From assembly GCF_000300855.1 (NCBI RefSeq), contig NZ_ALJF01000012.1:26388-90387 (forward strand): a DNA stretch of 64,000 nt. Reading direction: 5' to 3'. This stretch comes from Agrobacterium albertimagni AOL15 (lineage in GTDB: Bacteria > Pseudomonadota > Alphaproteobacteria > Rhizobiales > Rhizobiaceae). Positions 35,800-45,010 of this stretch are shown here, in pieces. The notes under the pieces were generated by a model. The model was given only the letters and a program-made list of their open reading frames with translations. It had not been told where the DNA came from and did not search any database. The stretch's first letter is position 1. Every line of letters starts with the position of its first letter. The translations under genes and the position numbers were made by a program.

Positions 35800-35822
35800 T
35801 TCGGAATTTCATTCTGGAATTC
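35800..35822. promoter_or_regulatory. Candidate IclR operator before the regulator gene
   Basis: TTCGGAATTTCATTCTGG followed by AATTC lies 16-38 bases upstream of the IclR start. It holds GGAATT twice at 13-base spacing and TTTTTCGGAA, the reverse complement of TTCCGAAAA found before the hydrolase gene. Autoregulation is the simple reading. Confidence 0.45.
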
Positions 35823-35942
35823 TCGTGCGGCTGTGTCAAGCTGCGCGCCAAGCGGGTGCGCCTTCGCATGTCTGCTCTCAATGGTTTGAATATTGCCCTG
35901 AAATTTGCGAGTTGAAAAGTCATTAGGAGTGTGATTTCTTAA

Positions 35943-35966
35943 ATTCCGGAATAGCGTTCCGAAAAT
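35943..35966. promoter_or_regulatory. Candidate IclR operator before the GH105-type gene
   Basis: The perfect palindrome ATTCCGGAAT (35943-35952) is followed by GTTCCGAAAA, 22 bases before the ATG of the hydrolase gene. It shares TTCCGAAAA with the site beside the IclR gene, as expected for one regulator acting on both divergent promoters. Confidence 0.45.
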
Positions 35967-35987
35967 TTTTCATTGAGGACCATTAGA

Positions 35988-37106
35988 ATGCATCCGCTGC
36001 TGCAACAGAAGGCCCATATCTTGGAGCGCGATGCGGTCTGCGATCTCATCGATCGGCTTGCCCAAAACCTGATCCATATCGAGGATAAGACCGGCGAATT
36101 TCTCCTGCGGCTGGATGATGGCCGGGTTATCGACACCAAGGGCTGGAGCGGTTGGGAATGGACCCACGGGATCGGGCTCTATGGCTTGTTGAAGTATTGG
36201 CAGCTCACAGGCGACCAGACGGCGATCGCGATCATCCGTGAGTGGTTCGATGCACGGCTGATCGAGGGTACGCCAACGAAAAACATCAACACAGTGGCGC
36301 CATTCCTGACTTTGGCGCACCTCTATGAGCTCGCACCAGAACCACCGTGGCGCGCCTATCTGGAAAGCTGGGCGGAATGGGTGATGTACGAGATGCCAAG
36401 GACGCGCGAAGGCGGCCTGCAGCATATCGTATACAACAGCGTGAACGATCAGCAGATGTGGGACGACACGCTGATGATGAGTGTTCTGCCACTTGCCAAG
36501 ATCGGTCTGGTCCTCGATCGCCCGGAATTCGTCGAAGAGGCCAAGTACCAGTTTCTCGTCCACGCCCAATACCTGATGGATACCGAGACGGGCCTGTGGT
36601 TCCATGGCTGGACATCCGATGGCAACCACAACTTCGCCCGTGCTCGGTGGGCGCGCGGCAACAGCTGGGTAACCATTGCCATTCCGGAATTCATCGAGCT
36701 CGTCGGATTGGGCGAGAGTGATCCATTGCGGCGCCATCTCATTTCGATTTTGTCGCGACAGGCGGAAACACTGAAGGAGTTTCAGGATGGCTCCGGTCTC
36801 TGGCACACGCTCATAGACGACCGTTCCAGCTACCTGGAGGCATCCGCGACCGCTGGCTTTGCCTATGGGCTGATGAAGGCGGTGCGCAAGCGCTACCTGG
36901 ATAAGAGCCATCTGCCGGTTGCCGAGCGCGCGATGAAAGCGGTCATCGACAACGTCAGTCCTGAAGGGGAGCTACAGCAGGTCTCGTTCGGAACGGCGAT
37001 GGGCCACGACCTCGATTTCTATCGGCAGATCAAGCGCACGGCGATGCCTTATGGGCAGGCCATGGCAATGTTCTGTCTGACCGAGCTTCTGCGCAGCCAC
37101 ATCTAG
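35988..37106 (+). CDS. GH105-type unsaturated glucuronyl/rhamnogalacturonyl hydrolase
   Basis: 372 residues, ATG at 35988 with GAGGA eight bases upstream. It has the alpha6/alpha6-barrel pattern of GH105/GH88: WEWTHGIGLYGLLKYW, QMWDDTLMMSVLPLAKIG (the WDD Asp is the expected catalytic residue, about 161), WFHGWTSDGNHNFARARWARGNSWVTIAIPEF and SYLEASATAGFAYGLMKAV. Enzymes of this family hydrate and release the 4,5-unsaturated uronic acid left at the non-reducing end by polysaccharide lyases. There is no signal peptide, so it acts in the cytoplasm on imported oligosaccharides, in line with the ABC importer encoded next to it. Confidence 0.9.
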   Translation: MHPLLQQKAHILERDAVCDLIDRLAQNLIHIEDKTGEFLLRLDDGRVIDTKGWSGWEWTHGIGLYGLLKYWQLTGDQTAIAIIREWFDARLIEGTPTKNINTVAPFLTLAHLYELAPEPPWRAYLESWAEWVMYEMPRTREGGLQHIVYNSVNDQQMWDDTLMMSVLPLAKIGLVLDRPEFVEEAKYQFLVHAQYLMDTETGLWFHGWTSDGNHNFARARWARGNSWVTIAIPEFIELVGLGESDPLRRHLISILSRQAETLKEFQDGSGLWHTLIDDRSSYLEASATAGFAYGLMKAVRKRYLDKSHLPVAERAMKAVIDNVSPEGELQQVSFGTAMGHDLDFYRQIKRTAMPYGQAMAMFCLTELLRSHI

Positions 37107-37228
37107 GCTTTGCAGAACATAGACGACGGCGACTTCTCTTGGAGGAGGTGGGTCACCGGCGAAGCAGACGACAGTGACATCGGACGGGGGCGTGAGTGCT
37201 TACCCGTCAGTCTTAGGAGGAGGAGATC

Positions 37229-38515
37229 ATGATCAAACTGACGAGACGCAACATGCTTGGAACCATGGGGGCAGTTGCTGCTACCTCGCTCCTTCCCGCC
37301 TTGCCCGCTTTGGCCAGTACACGGTCGATCCGGCATTATTGGTGGGGCAATCCCGAGCGTGACAAGCGCACCTTTGCCGTAATCGAAGCTTTTCAGAAGA
37401 AGAACCCAGACATTGCTGTGTCGGGTGAGACGATCGGCTGGGGTGACTACTGGACGAAGATGGCGACGCAGACGGCCGGGCGCAACATGGCCGACTTGGT
37501 GCAGATGGACTATCGCTACCTGTTCGAATATGTGCGCCGCGGCGCGCTTCAGCCGCTTGATGCCCATATCGGCAAGGGGTTGATGATTGCGGATTTCGAC
37601 GCGGGCCCGGTGTCCGGCGGCAAGGTCGATGGTGAGCTCTTCGCGCTCAATATCGGCTCCAACAGTCAGGTCATGGTCTACAATACGCGGGTGTTCGAGG
37701 AGGCCGGTGTCGATTTCGACCTGATCAACTGGACCTGGGACGATTTCGCGGCGGCTTGTGAAAAAGTCACGGCCAAGACGAGCGGCGCGGTTCGGGGCGC
37801 CGACGACATGTCACTGATGATTGAGACCTTCGAGTCCTGGGCTCGTCAAAATGGCCACGAATTCTATGACGAAAACGGTCAGGTCGTCGTTACGGCCGAA
37901 GACGTTGCTGGCTATTGGCAATACTGGGCGGATTTGCGCAAAGAGGGGCTCGTGCGCGACAAGGATCGCACGCTCATTCTAGACGCCCCGATTGCCGAGA
38001 TGGGCGTGCCGGTTGGCGACACTGCCGTCTCACATTTCTGGTCCAACCAGCTCGTCGGCATCCAGGCGGTTGCCAAGGACAAGATTGGTGCGGCGATGGT
38101 GCCACACAAACCGGGAGCTGGACAGCCAGGGCAGTTTATCAAGCCCTCGATGTTCCTGTCCCTGAGCCGTGATGCCAAGGACGTCGACGCCGCGATTGCC
38201 TACATGAACGCATGGGTTAACGATCCAGATATCACCGGCATCCTTGGTCTTGAACGCGGCATTCCTGCCTCGCCGACGGTGCGTGAAGCGCTTCAGCCCA
38301 GCCTGACCGATGTCGAAAAACTCTCTGTCGATTACTTCGAAGCGATCAAGGACAAGGTCAGTCCTCTACCGCTGCCGGCGCCAAAGGGCGCGGGCGAGGT
38401 GCGCGACGCCTTCATGCGTATCGGCTCGGAAGTGGTCCTCGGGAAAATGGAAGCCAAGGACGCAGCGGCTGTCTTCGTTGAGGATGCCCAGGCCATCGTC
38501 GAGCGGGCGCTGTAG
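37229..38515 (+). CDS. ABC sugar transporter, periplasmic substrate-binding protein (family 1)
   Basis: 428 residues. The N terminus TRRNMLGTMGAVAATSLLPALPALAS is a twin-arginine-type signal. The mature part is a family 1 solute-binding protein (IRHYWWGNPERDKRTFAVIEAFQKKNPDI, then ADLVQMDYRYLFEYVRRGALQPLD, NSQVMVYNTRVFEEAG and NWTWDDFAAACEKV). Its ligand is likely an unsaturated, uronic-acid-containing oligosaccharide, judged from the hydrolase gene before it. AGGAGGAGGAG stands directly before the ATG. First of four transporter genes. Confidence 0.92.
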   Translation: MIKLTRRNMLGTMGAVAATSLLPALPALASTRSIRHYWWGNPERDKRTFAVIEAFQKKNPDIAVSGETIGWGDYWTKMATQTAGRNMADLVQMDYRYLFEYVRRGALQPLDAHIGKGLMIADFDAGPVSGGKVDGELFALNIGSNSQVMVYNTRVFEEAGVDFDLINWTWDDFAAACEKVTAKTSGAVRGADDMSLMIETFESWARQNGHEFYDENGQVVVTAEDVAGYWQYWADLRKEGLVRDKDRTLILDAPIAEMGVPVGDTAVSHFWSNQLVGIQAVAKDKIGAAMVPHKPGAGQPGQFIKPSMFLSLSRDAKDVDAAIAYMNAWVNDPDITGILGLERGIPASPTVREALQPSLTDVEKLSVDYFEAIKDKVSPLPLPAPKGAGEVRDAFMRIGSEVVLGKMEAKDAAAVFVEDAQAIVERAL

Positions 38516-38523
38516 TCGCTCCC

Positions 38524-38567
38524 GAGCCCGCGGCTCCGGGTCGGATCAGTCCTACCCGGGGCCGGGT
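38524..38567 (+). other. GC-rich stem-loops between binding-protein and permease genes
   Basis: Two hairpins in the 74-base gap: GAGCC-cgc-GGCTC (38524-38536) and ACCCGG-gg-CCGGGT (38554-38567), the latter followed by three T. Such structures in ABC operons commonly protect the binding-protein message or partly end transcription, giving more binding protein than permease. That role here is inferred. Confidence 0.45.
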
Positions 38568-38589
38568 TTCCCGCCAGAAGGTTTTGTGA

Positions 38590-39483
38590 ATGAAACGCTT
38601 TCTTGCGCGCAATGCGCCGGCCTACATGTTCCTGCTGCCCTGGTTGCTGGGGTTTTTCCTCCTCGCACTCGGACCGATCCTGGCATCGCTCTATCTGTCG
38701 TTCACCCGCTATGACATGGTGGGTGCACCCCGTTGGACAGGGCTTGCGAACTACGAGTACATGTTGACCCGTGATCGACGTTTCTGGAAGGCGCTCGAGG
38801 TCACGTTCCATTATGTCGCGCTTTCCGTCCCAGCCAGATTGATCATGGCGCTAGGCGTCGCAATGTTGCTCGACAAGGGGCTTCGAACCATCGGTCTCTA
38901 CCGGGCGATCTTCTATCTGCCGTCCTTGCTTGGCGCCTCGATTGCCATCGCCATTCTTTGGCGGGAATTGTTTGCAGCCGAGGGGGCCGTCAATCAGGTG
39001 CTTGGCCAGTTCGGTATTCGGGCCTCGTCCTGGATCACCGATCCCAACACCTCGCTCTACACACTGGTGATCCTTGCCATGTGGCAATTCGGTTCGCCTA
39101 TGTTAATCTTCCTCGCCGGTTTGCGCGGCATTCCCCAAGATCTCTATGAGGCTGCCGAAATCGACGGCACGCCGAAGTGGCGTCAATTCACCCGGATCAC
39201 CCTGCCGCTGCTCGCGCCGGTCATCTTCTTCAACCTCGTCTTGCAGACGATCGAGGCCTTCAAGACCTTTGCGAGCGCCTTCATCATATCGAACGGCACC
39301 GGGGCGCCGGCTGACAGCCTCCTTTTCTACACGGTCTATCTTTTCAACGAGGCCTTCAAGTTTTTCCGAATGGGCTACGCCTCAGCGCTGGCCTGGGTGC
39401 TGCTGCTGATCATCGCCCTCTTCACGGCGCTGGCTTTCGCAACCTCCAAGTATTGGGTGCATTATGAAAACGAACGCGACTGA
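38590..39483 (+). CDS. ABC sugar transporter permease, MalF/UgpA type
   Basis: 297 residues with six membrane helices, the first at about 10-32. The binding-protein-dependent transport motif is EAAEIDGTPKWRQFTRITLPLLAPVIFF (EAA loop, about 185-212), which docks to the ATPase. It forms a heterodimer with the product of the next gene, whose start lies 20 bases inside this one. AGAAGG upstream supports the ATG. Confidence 0.93.
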   Translation: MKRFLARNAPAYMFLLPWLLGFFLLALGPILASLYLSFTRYDMVGAPRWTGLANYEYMLTRDRRFWKALEVTFHYVALSVPARLIMALGVAMLLDKGLRTIGLYRAIFYLPSLLGASIAIAILWRELFAAEGAVNQVLGQFGIRASSWITDPNTSLYTLVILAMWQFGSPMLIFLAGLRGIPQDLYEAAEIDGTPKWRQFTRITLPLLAPVIFFNLVLQTIEAFKTFASAFIISNGTGAPADSLLFYTVYLFNEAFKFFRMGYASALAWVLLLIIALFTALAFATSKYWVHYENERD

Positions 39484-40381
39484 ACTCGAGTTGACGCTGC
39501 AGCTCGACGAGGCTGCGCGGATCGCTCACGAGATGCGCCTGAGACGGGAGAGGCGCGACAGAAATGGGCGAATTCTGAAGCACCTGTTTCTGATCGGCAT
39601 TTCCGTGATCATGCTATATCCGCTGTTCTGGCTTCTGGCGTCGTCCTTCAAGCCGGAAAATGAGATCTTTGGCAGCCTAACGCTCTGGCCGTCGGAGTTC
39701 CGTTTCGAGAACTACACGGAAGGCTGGTTTGCCTTGCCGGTGTCGTTCACGACCTTCTACTGGAATTCCACCATCGTCACCCTACTGTCGGTCATCGGCA
39801 ATCTCATCTCCTGTTCCTTTGCAGCCTATGCCTTTGCCCGGCTGCGGTTCACGGGCCGAAACTTCTTCTTCGCCCTGATGATGATGACACTGATGATCCC
39901 ATATCATGTGGTTCTCATCCCCCAATATGTCCTCTTCCTGCAACTTGGCTGGGTCGATACCTACCTGCCGCTGGTCGTACCAAGGTTTCTCGCCTCCGAG
40001 GCCTTCTTCATCTTCCTGATGGTCCAGTTCTTCCGGCAGTTGCCCAAGGAACTGGACGAGGCGGCGATGATCGATGGTTGCTCGCCCTTCAAGATCTACT
40101 GGGCGATCATCCTGCCGCTTTCTCTGCCTGCCATGGGAACGGCTGCGATCTTCTCGCTGATCTGGACATGGGAGGATTTCCTGGCGCCCCTCATCTATCT
40201 CAACGACATCAAGAGCTACACCGTGCCGCTCGGACTTCGCCTCTTCCTCGATCAGGAAGGCCAGTCCGCCTATGGCCAGATGTTCGCCATGTCCGTGCTC
40301 TCCCTGGTTCCGGTCGTCATCTTCTTCGTCCTGTTCCAGAAAATGATCGTGCGTGGCATCGCCACATCCGGAATGAAGTAA
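39464..40381 (+). CDS. ABC sugar transporter permease, MalG/UgpE type
   Basis: 305 residues with an unusually long charged N-terminal tail (about 38 residues, ELTLQLDEAARIAHEMRLRRERRDR) before six membrane helices. The EAA loop reads DEAAMIDGCSPFKIYWAIILPLSLPAMG. It starts inside the preceding permease gene, so the two are translationally coupled. It completes the translocation channel of the importer. Confidence 0.93.
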   Translation: MKTNATELELTLQLDEAARIAHEMRLRRERRDRNGRILKHLFLIGISVIMLYPLFWLLASSFKPENEIFGSLTLWPSEFRFENYTEGWFALPVSFTTFYWNSTIVTLLSVIGNLISCSFAAYAFARLRFTGRNFFFALMMMTLMIPYHVVLIPQYVLFLQLGWVDTYLPLVVPRFLASEAFFIFLMVQFFRQLPKELDEAAMIDGCSPFKIYWAIILPLSLPAMGTAAIFSLIWTWEDFLAPLIYLNDIKSYTVPLGLRLFLDQEGQSAYGQMFAMSVLSLVPVVIFFVLFQKMIVRGIATSGMK

Positions 40382-40394
40382 GGAATCTAAAGAC

Positions 40395-41480
40395 ATGGCT
40401 GGATTGACGCTTCGCAATGTCGGCAAGCGCTATGGTGCGCTTTCGATCATCCAGGGGCTGAACCTCGACATTCATGACGGCGAGTTCCTCGTTCTCGTCG
40501 GTCCATCCGGCTGTGGCAAGTCGACCTTGCTGCGCATGATTGCCGGACTGGAAGATATCACTGACGGCACGGTCTCGATCGGCGACAAGGTTGTGAACGA
40601 CTTGCCTGCCTCGAAGCGCGAGCTGTCGATGGTATTTCAGAGCTATGCGCTCTATCCGCATATGACGGTGCGCAAGAACCTCGCCTTCGGTCTGCAGAAC
40701 TTTAAGATGTCCAAGGCCGAAGTCGAGCGGCGCGTGGCGGAAGCAGCCCGCATCCTTCAGATCGAACCCTTGATGGATCGCAAGCCGCGGCAGCTTTCGG
40801 GCGGTCAGAAGCAGCGTGTTGCGATCGGCCGTGCGATTGTCCGCGAGCCTAAGCTCTTCCTGTTCGACGAACCGCTTTCCAACCTCGATGCTGAACTGCG
40901 CGTCCAGATGCGCGCGGAACTTGCTTCGCTCTATGCCCGGCTTGGCACAACGATGATTTATGTCACCCACGACCAAGTCGAAGCCATGACCATGGCGAGC
41001 CGGATTGTCGTCTTGCGCAGCGGCAAGATCGAACAGGTGGGGACGCCGCAGGAGCTCTACACGCGTCCTCAGAACCTGTTCGTCGCTGGCTTCATCGGAT
41101 CGCCGAAGATCAACATGCTGAAGGCAGATGTCCTGCGTGACGGCGCGACCGCTCGGGTGCGCGTCGAGGGCTGGCCCGAATTTGCCATCGCCGATCTACC
41201 AACCCGGGACACTCAGCTGACATTGTGCGTGCGCCCGGGCGCACTTCTGGTCGGCGCCGGGACGATCCAGACCCCGGCCTCCGTCCGCCTTGTCGAATAT
41301 CTCGGCAGCGAGACGTTGCTGCATCTGGTCTTGCCCAATGGCCAGGTGGTTCTGGTGAGCGATAACGGGAAGGCCTCCTATCGCCAGGGGGACACAGTTA
41401 CGGTCGGTTTCGAGCCCGAGGCCATCCATTATTTCGACGCTTCCGGTCAGCGTGTCGAGCCCACTGGCGAGAGGGTCTGA
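40395..41480 (+). CDS. ABC sugar transporter ATP-binding protein, UgpC/MalK type
   Basis: 361 residues. Walker A GPSGCGKST (about 37-45), Q-loop FQSYALYPHM, signature LSGGQKQRVAIGRAI, Walker B LFLFDEPLSNLD and the H-loop His in YVTHDQ. The C-terminal 120 residues are the TOBE regulatory domain usual in this family. It powers the importer made by the two upstream permease genes and lies 13 bases after them. Confidence 0.95.
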   Translation: MAGLTLRNVGKRYGALSIIQGLNLDIHDGEFLVLVGPSGCGKSTLLRMIAGLEDITDGTVSIGDKVVNDLPASKRELSMVFQSYALYPHMTVRKNLAFGLQNFKMSKAEVERRVAEAARILQIEPLMDRKPRQLSGGQKQRVAIGRAIVREPKLFLFDEPLSNLDAELRVQMRAELASLYARLGTTMIYVTHDQVEAMTMASRIVVLRSGKIEQVGTPQELYTRPQNLFVAGFIGSPKINMLKADVLRDGATARVRVEGWPEFAIADLPTRDTQLTLCVRPGALLVGAGTIQTPASVRLVEYLGSETLLHLVLPNGQVVLVSDNGKASYRQGDTVTVGFEPEAIHYFDASGQRVEPTGERV

Positions 41481-41484
41481 GACG

Positions 41485-42780
41485 GTGAAGATTGCAATTG
41501 TTGGATGCGGCTCGCGCCACAAGATGTTTCGTGATTCCATCGCAGATGATTATGCCGACAAACATGAAATCGTCGCACTCTGCGACAGTAACCCGCATCG
41601 GCTGGGCGAGGCCGCCAAGGCATTGGCAAAGCCCAGCACCAACGGTGTGGCAACCTATCTCGCCGAAGACTTCGAGCGGCTGATTGCGGAGCAGAGGCCT
41701 GATACGGTTGTGGTCGCGACGCCGGACTTTTTGCATGCGGATTACATTGTCCGCGCGTTCGAGGCCGGCTGTGACGTCATCTGCGAAAAGCCGCTCACCA
41801 TCGACCTCACGCGCCTGAAGATGATCGTTGATGCGCAGGCCCGGACGGGGCGCAAGGTGCAGGTCACCTTCAACTATCGCTATTCACCGGCCCGTACCCA
41901 GATCAAAGAGCTGATCTCCTCCGGCGCGATCGGCGAGGTAACTGCCGTCGATTTCCGCTGGCATCTCGACCGTGTTCATGGCGCTGATTACTTCCGAAGA
42001 TGGCACCGCCAGAAGGAGAATTCCGGGGGGCTGCTCGTCCATAAATCAACCCATCATTTCGACCTCTTGAACTGGTGGCTCGGGACGGTGCCGACGGCGG
42101 TGTTCGCGTCCGGTAGGCGCGCCTTCTATCGCCCGGAAACGGCCGCAGCACTCGGCCTCGAAGGGCGTGGGACAAGGTGCCACGGCTGTCCCGTGGCCAC
42201 CAAATGCGACTTCGCGCTAGACTTGGCGGCCGACGAAAGCCTGAGGAACCTCTATCTCGAGGCGGAAGGCGCAGACAGCTACTTCCGTGATCTTTGCGTT
42301 TTTGATGACGAGATCGGCATCGAAGACACTATGCAGGCTCATATCCGCTATGCGTCTGGTGTTACCGCCAACTATACGCTGACGGCCTATTCGACCTGGG
42401 AAGGGCTGGAGATCAAGTTTCAGGGGACCAAGGGCGATATCACGCACCGTCATGTCGAGGTCCATGGTGTCTTCGGCGGCACGCGTGCGCATGCCGACGC
42501 GGATGCCGTCACCACCGAGCTCCACCTGGCCGGACAGATGCCTCGCCTTCTTGAGGTCCCCACTGCCAGCGGGCATCACGGCGGGGCCGATCCCGTGATG
42601 CTGGGTTACATCTTCGATCCCGAGGGCATGACACCGGATCAATATGGTCGCGCATCCGATCATGTCGCTGGCGCCTGGTCGATCCTGACCGGGATTGCAG
42701 CCAACGCGTCCATCGAGACGGGCTCGGTCGTCGATATCAAATCAATGCTGCGGTCGCGCGGTATCAAGCTGGAGCACTAG
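41485..42780 (+). CDS. Gfo/Idh/MocA-family oxidoreductase with Cys cluster
   Basis: 431 residues from the GTG at 41485, four bases after the ATPase stop, with GAGAGGG upstream. Rossmann domain at the N terminus (VKIAIVGCGSRHKMF, then CEKPLTI near residue 95 with the usual EKP), and a C-terminal sheet with YRYSPAR and HKSTHHFDLLNWWLG. A C-x2-C-x6-C motif (CHGCPVATKC, about 232-241) is unusual for the basic family and could bind a metal. It probably oxidises or reduces a sugar acid released by the hydrolase. Substrate unknown. Confidence 0.88.
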   Translation: MKIAIVGCGSRHKMFRDSIADDYADKHEIVALCDSNPHRLGEAAKALAKPSTNGVATYLAEDFERLIAEQRPDTVVVATPDFLHADYIVRAFEAGCDVICEKPLTIDLTRLKMIVDAQARTGRKVQVTFNYRYSPARTQIKELISSGAIGEVTAVDFRWHLDRVHGADYFRRWHRQKENSGGLLVHKSTHHFDLLNWWLGTVPTAVFASGRRAFYRPETAAALGLEGRGTRCHGCPVATKCDFALDLAADESLRNLYLEAEGADSYFRDLCVFDDEIGIEDTMQAHIRYASGVTANYTLTAYSTWEGLEIKFQGTKGDITHRHVEVHGVFGGTRAHADADAVTTELHLAGQMPRLLEVPTASGHHGGADPVMLGYIFDPEGMTPDQYGRASDHVAGAWSILTGIAANASIETGSVVDIKSMLRSRGIKLEH

Positions 42781-42784
42781 CGCC

Positions 42785-43807
42785 ATGGGAAAAAGCATCA
42801 AGTTTGCGGTCATCGGCGTCGATCACGGCCATATATACGGTATGATCGATGGCCTTCTATCCGCCGGCGCCGAGTTTGCCGGATGGTGCACAGGACCGGA
42901 AACCCCCAATGAGGTGAGCGGTGCTTTCGGAACCTGTTATGATGCCTTTCCCATGCTATCGGAAGAAAGGGTCCTGGAGGATACGAGCATCAGCTTGATC
43001 CTGTCGGCTGCGATCAACAGCGACAGGACCGATATCGCGATCCGGTCCATGCAGCACGGCAAGGATGTGCTGGTCGACAAGCCTGGCTGCACGAGCTTCG
43101 AGCAGCTGAGCCGGATCAAGGCCGTGGTTGAGGCGACCGGTCGTCGCTGGGTCGTGTGCTTCTCCGAACGATTGACGGTCGAAAGTACCACGGTCGTCGA
43201 TCGGCTGATCAGCGAAGGCCGTGTCGGTCGGGTTGTTCAGACCGTTGGTCTCGGCCCTCATAGACGCAACGCGCATCTGCGTCCGGCATGGTTCTGGGAG
43301 AGACATCGAAGCGGCGGGATCCTTAATGACATCTGTGCCCATCAATACGACCAGTTTCTACATTTTACCGGCTCGACTGAGGCGCGCGTGATCTCGGCGC
43401 ATGTCGGCAATGTCGCCAATCCGGAGCGGCCGGACTTTCACGATTTCGGCGAGGTTCTGCTGGAGGGCAGTGGCGGGCGCGGTTATGCCCGCGTCGACTG
43501 GTTGACTCCGGACGGATTGCCGACCTGGGGGGACGGTCGCATGACCATTCTCGGGACCGAGGGCTACATCGAAATGCGGAAATATATCGATATCGGAGGA
43601 GAGCCCGGGGGTGATCACGTCTTCCTCGTCGATAGGAAGGGGATCCAGCGGTTTAAAGCGGAAGGGGCCGGCACACCTTTCTTTGGCAAGTTCCTGCGCG
43701 ACGTTGATGAGCGTAGCGAGACGGCGATGCGGCAGGATCACGCCTTTCTTGCAACAGAACTTTCGCTTCAGGCGCAGCGGATGGCAGAAGAGGAGATGAC
43801 CAGATGA
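42785..43807 (+). CDS. Gfo/Idh/MocA-family oxidoreductase
   Basis: 340 residues from the ATG at 42785, four bases after the previous stop. N-terminal FAVIGVDHGHIYGMIDGLL shows a modified nucleotide-binding loop (G-V-D-H-G-H instead of GxGxxG). DKPGCTSFEQL replaces the usual EKP, and NDICAHQYDQFLHFTGS provides the His of the active-site region. The fold is family typical but the cofactor loop is atypical, so activity and cofactor are uncertain. Second of three related genes in the operon. Confidence 0.85.
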   Translation: MGKSIKFAVIGVDHGHIYGMIDGLLSAGAEFAGWCTGPETPNEVSGAFGTCYDAFPMLSEERVLEDTSISLILSAAINSDRTDIAIRSMQHGKDVLVDKPGCTSFEQLSRIKAVVEATGRRWVVCFSERLTVESTTVVDRLISEGRVGRVVQTVGLGPHRRNAHLRPAWFWERHRSGGILNDICAHQYDQFLHFTGSTEARVISAHVGNVANPERPDFHDFGEVLLEGSGGRGYARVDWLTPDGLPTWGDGRMTILGTEGYIEMRKYIDIGGEPGGDHVFLVDRKGIQRFKAEGAGTPFFGKFLRDVDERSETAMRQDHAFLATELSLQAQRMAEEEMTR

Positions 43808-44943
43808 ACGACCGGATCAAAGTGGCGGTACTGGGGGCTGGCATCGGCAAATCGCATATCTTGGGCTATGCCGAACTCTCCGACCTCTACGAAGTCGTCG
43901 GGGTCTGCGACCTCGACCCGGAAAAGGCTGAGGCAGGCGCTAAGCTTGCACAGGGAGCAAGGCCCCTCACCGCTGTGGCGGATGTCTTCTCGGACAAGAG
44001 CATAGACTTGGTCGACATCTGCCTCCCGCCGCATCTGCATGCCTCCATGACAATTGCGGCACTTGATGCCGGCAAGCATGTGGTTTGCGAGAAGCCAATT
44101 GCGGGCTCCATGGCCGATATTCGTCGGATATTGGCTGCCGCACAGCGCGCAGGAAGACAGGTGTTTCCGGTTTTTCAGTATCGCTATGGTGCCGGCTACA
44201 GGGCAGCCCATGCGCTCAAGGATAAGGCGATGCTCGGAAAGCCCTATGTTATGGCTCTTGAGACCCATTGGCAGCGCGGGACGGACTACTACGTCGAACG
44301 CTGGCGCGGCAGCTGGCATGGCGAACTGGGCGGCGCGATCGTTAGCCATGCCATCCATGCCCACAATCTTGTCACGCTGCTCGCTGGCAACATCCGTTCT
44401 GTGGCCGCCTTTCTCGACACAAGGGTCAATCCGATCGAGACCGAGGACTGCGCCGCAATCAGCATGAAAACGTCTGAGGGCGCGCTGGTCACGTCCTCCA
44501 TCACGCTGGGGGCGGCCGGAAGCAAGTCGCGTTTCAGGGCCTGCTTTGAACAAGTCACGATCACGTCAGGGATTGAGCCGTATCACGTCGGTGCTGGCCC
44601 CTGGGCGTTTGAGGCCACCGACCCGGCGCAGCAGGCGGAGTTTGATGCCGTTCTTGCTGGCGTTCCTCATGTCGCTGACCGCTTCGCCGGACAGTTCGCG
44701 GATATCTATCACTGGCTTCGCGGAATGCCTGATCTCTACCTGCCCACATTCCAGGAAGCTGAGCATTCCATCGACTTGATCACGGCCATTTACGAGTCCG
44801 CGCGGAGTTCCCGTATCGTCGATCTCCCGTTGCCGCATGATCATGGCCTGATGGAAGGCTGGCAGCCTCAAGTCTCAGGGCATGATGTCCTTGGTCATCG
44901 CCCGCCCGCAATTGGGATGATGGGGACTGCTTCATCAGTTTGA
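43804..44943 (+). CDS. Gfo/Idh/MocA-family oxidoreductase
   Basis: 379 residues. N-terminal VAVLGAGIGKSHILGYAEL contains a clear dinucleotide-binding loop, then ICLPPHLHASMTIAALDAGKHVVCEKPIAG (EKP) and VSHAIHAHNLVTLLAGN with the active-site His. The start overlaps the previous stop (ATGA). With two sister genes it probably carries out NAD(P)-dependent steps on the sugar from the hydrolase. Last gene of the operon. Confidence 0.9.
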   Translation: MNDRIKVAVLGAGIGKSHILGYAELSDLYEVVGVCDLDPEKAEAGAKLAQGARPLTAVADVFSDKSIDLVDICLPPHLHASMTIAALDAGKHVVCEKPIAGSMADIRRILAAAQRAGRQVFPVFQYRYGAGYRAAHALKDKAMLGKPYVMALETHWQRGTDYYVERWRGSWHGELGGAIVSHAIHAHNLVTLLAGNIRSVAAFLDTRVNPIETEDCAAISMKTSEGALVTSSITLGAAGSKSRFRACFEQVTITSGIEPYHVGAGPWAFEATDPAQQAEFDAVLAGVPHVADRFAGQFADIYHWLRGMPDLYLPTFQEAEHSIDLITAIYESARSSRIVDLPLPHDHGLMEGWQPQVSGHDVLGHRPPAIGMMGTASSV

Positions 44944-44978
44944 CCGTCTGGACACACAGTCTCGTGTCTCGCACTGCA

Positions 44979-44996
44979 CATCGCCGTCACGCGATG
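44979..44996. terminator. Possible terminator between convergent operons
   Basis: CATCGC-cgtcac-GCGATG, 36 bases after the end of the oxidoreductase gene and followed on the plus strand by a T-rich stretch about ten bases on (TTATTTTAT). It lies in the 67-base gap between convergent units. A modest stem; call by position. Confidence 0.4.
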
Positions 44997-45010
44997 GGTG
45001 TCGGCTTATT

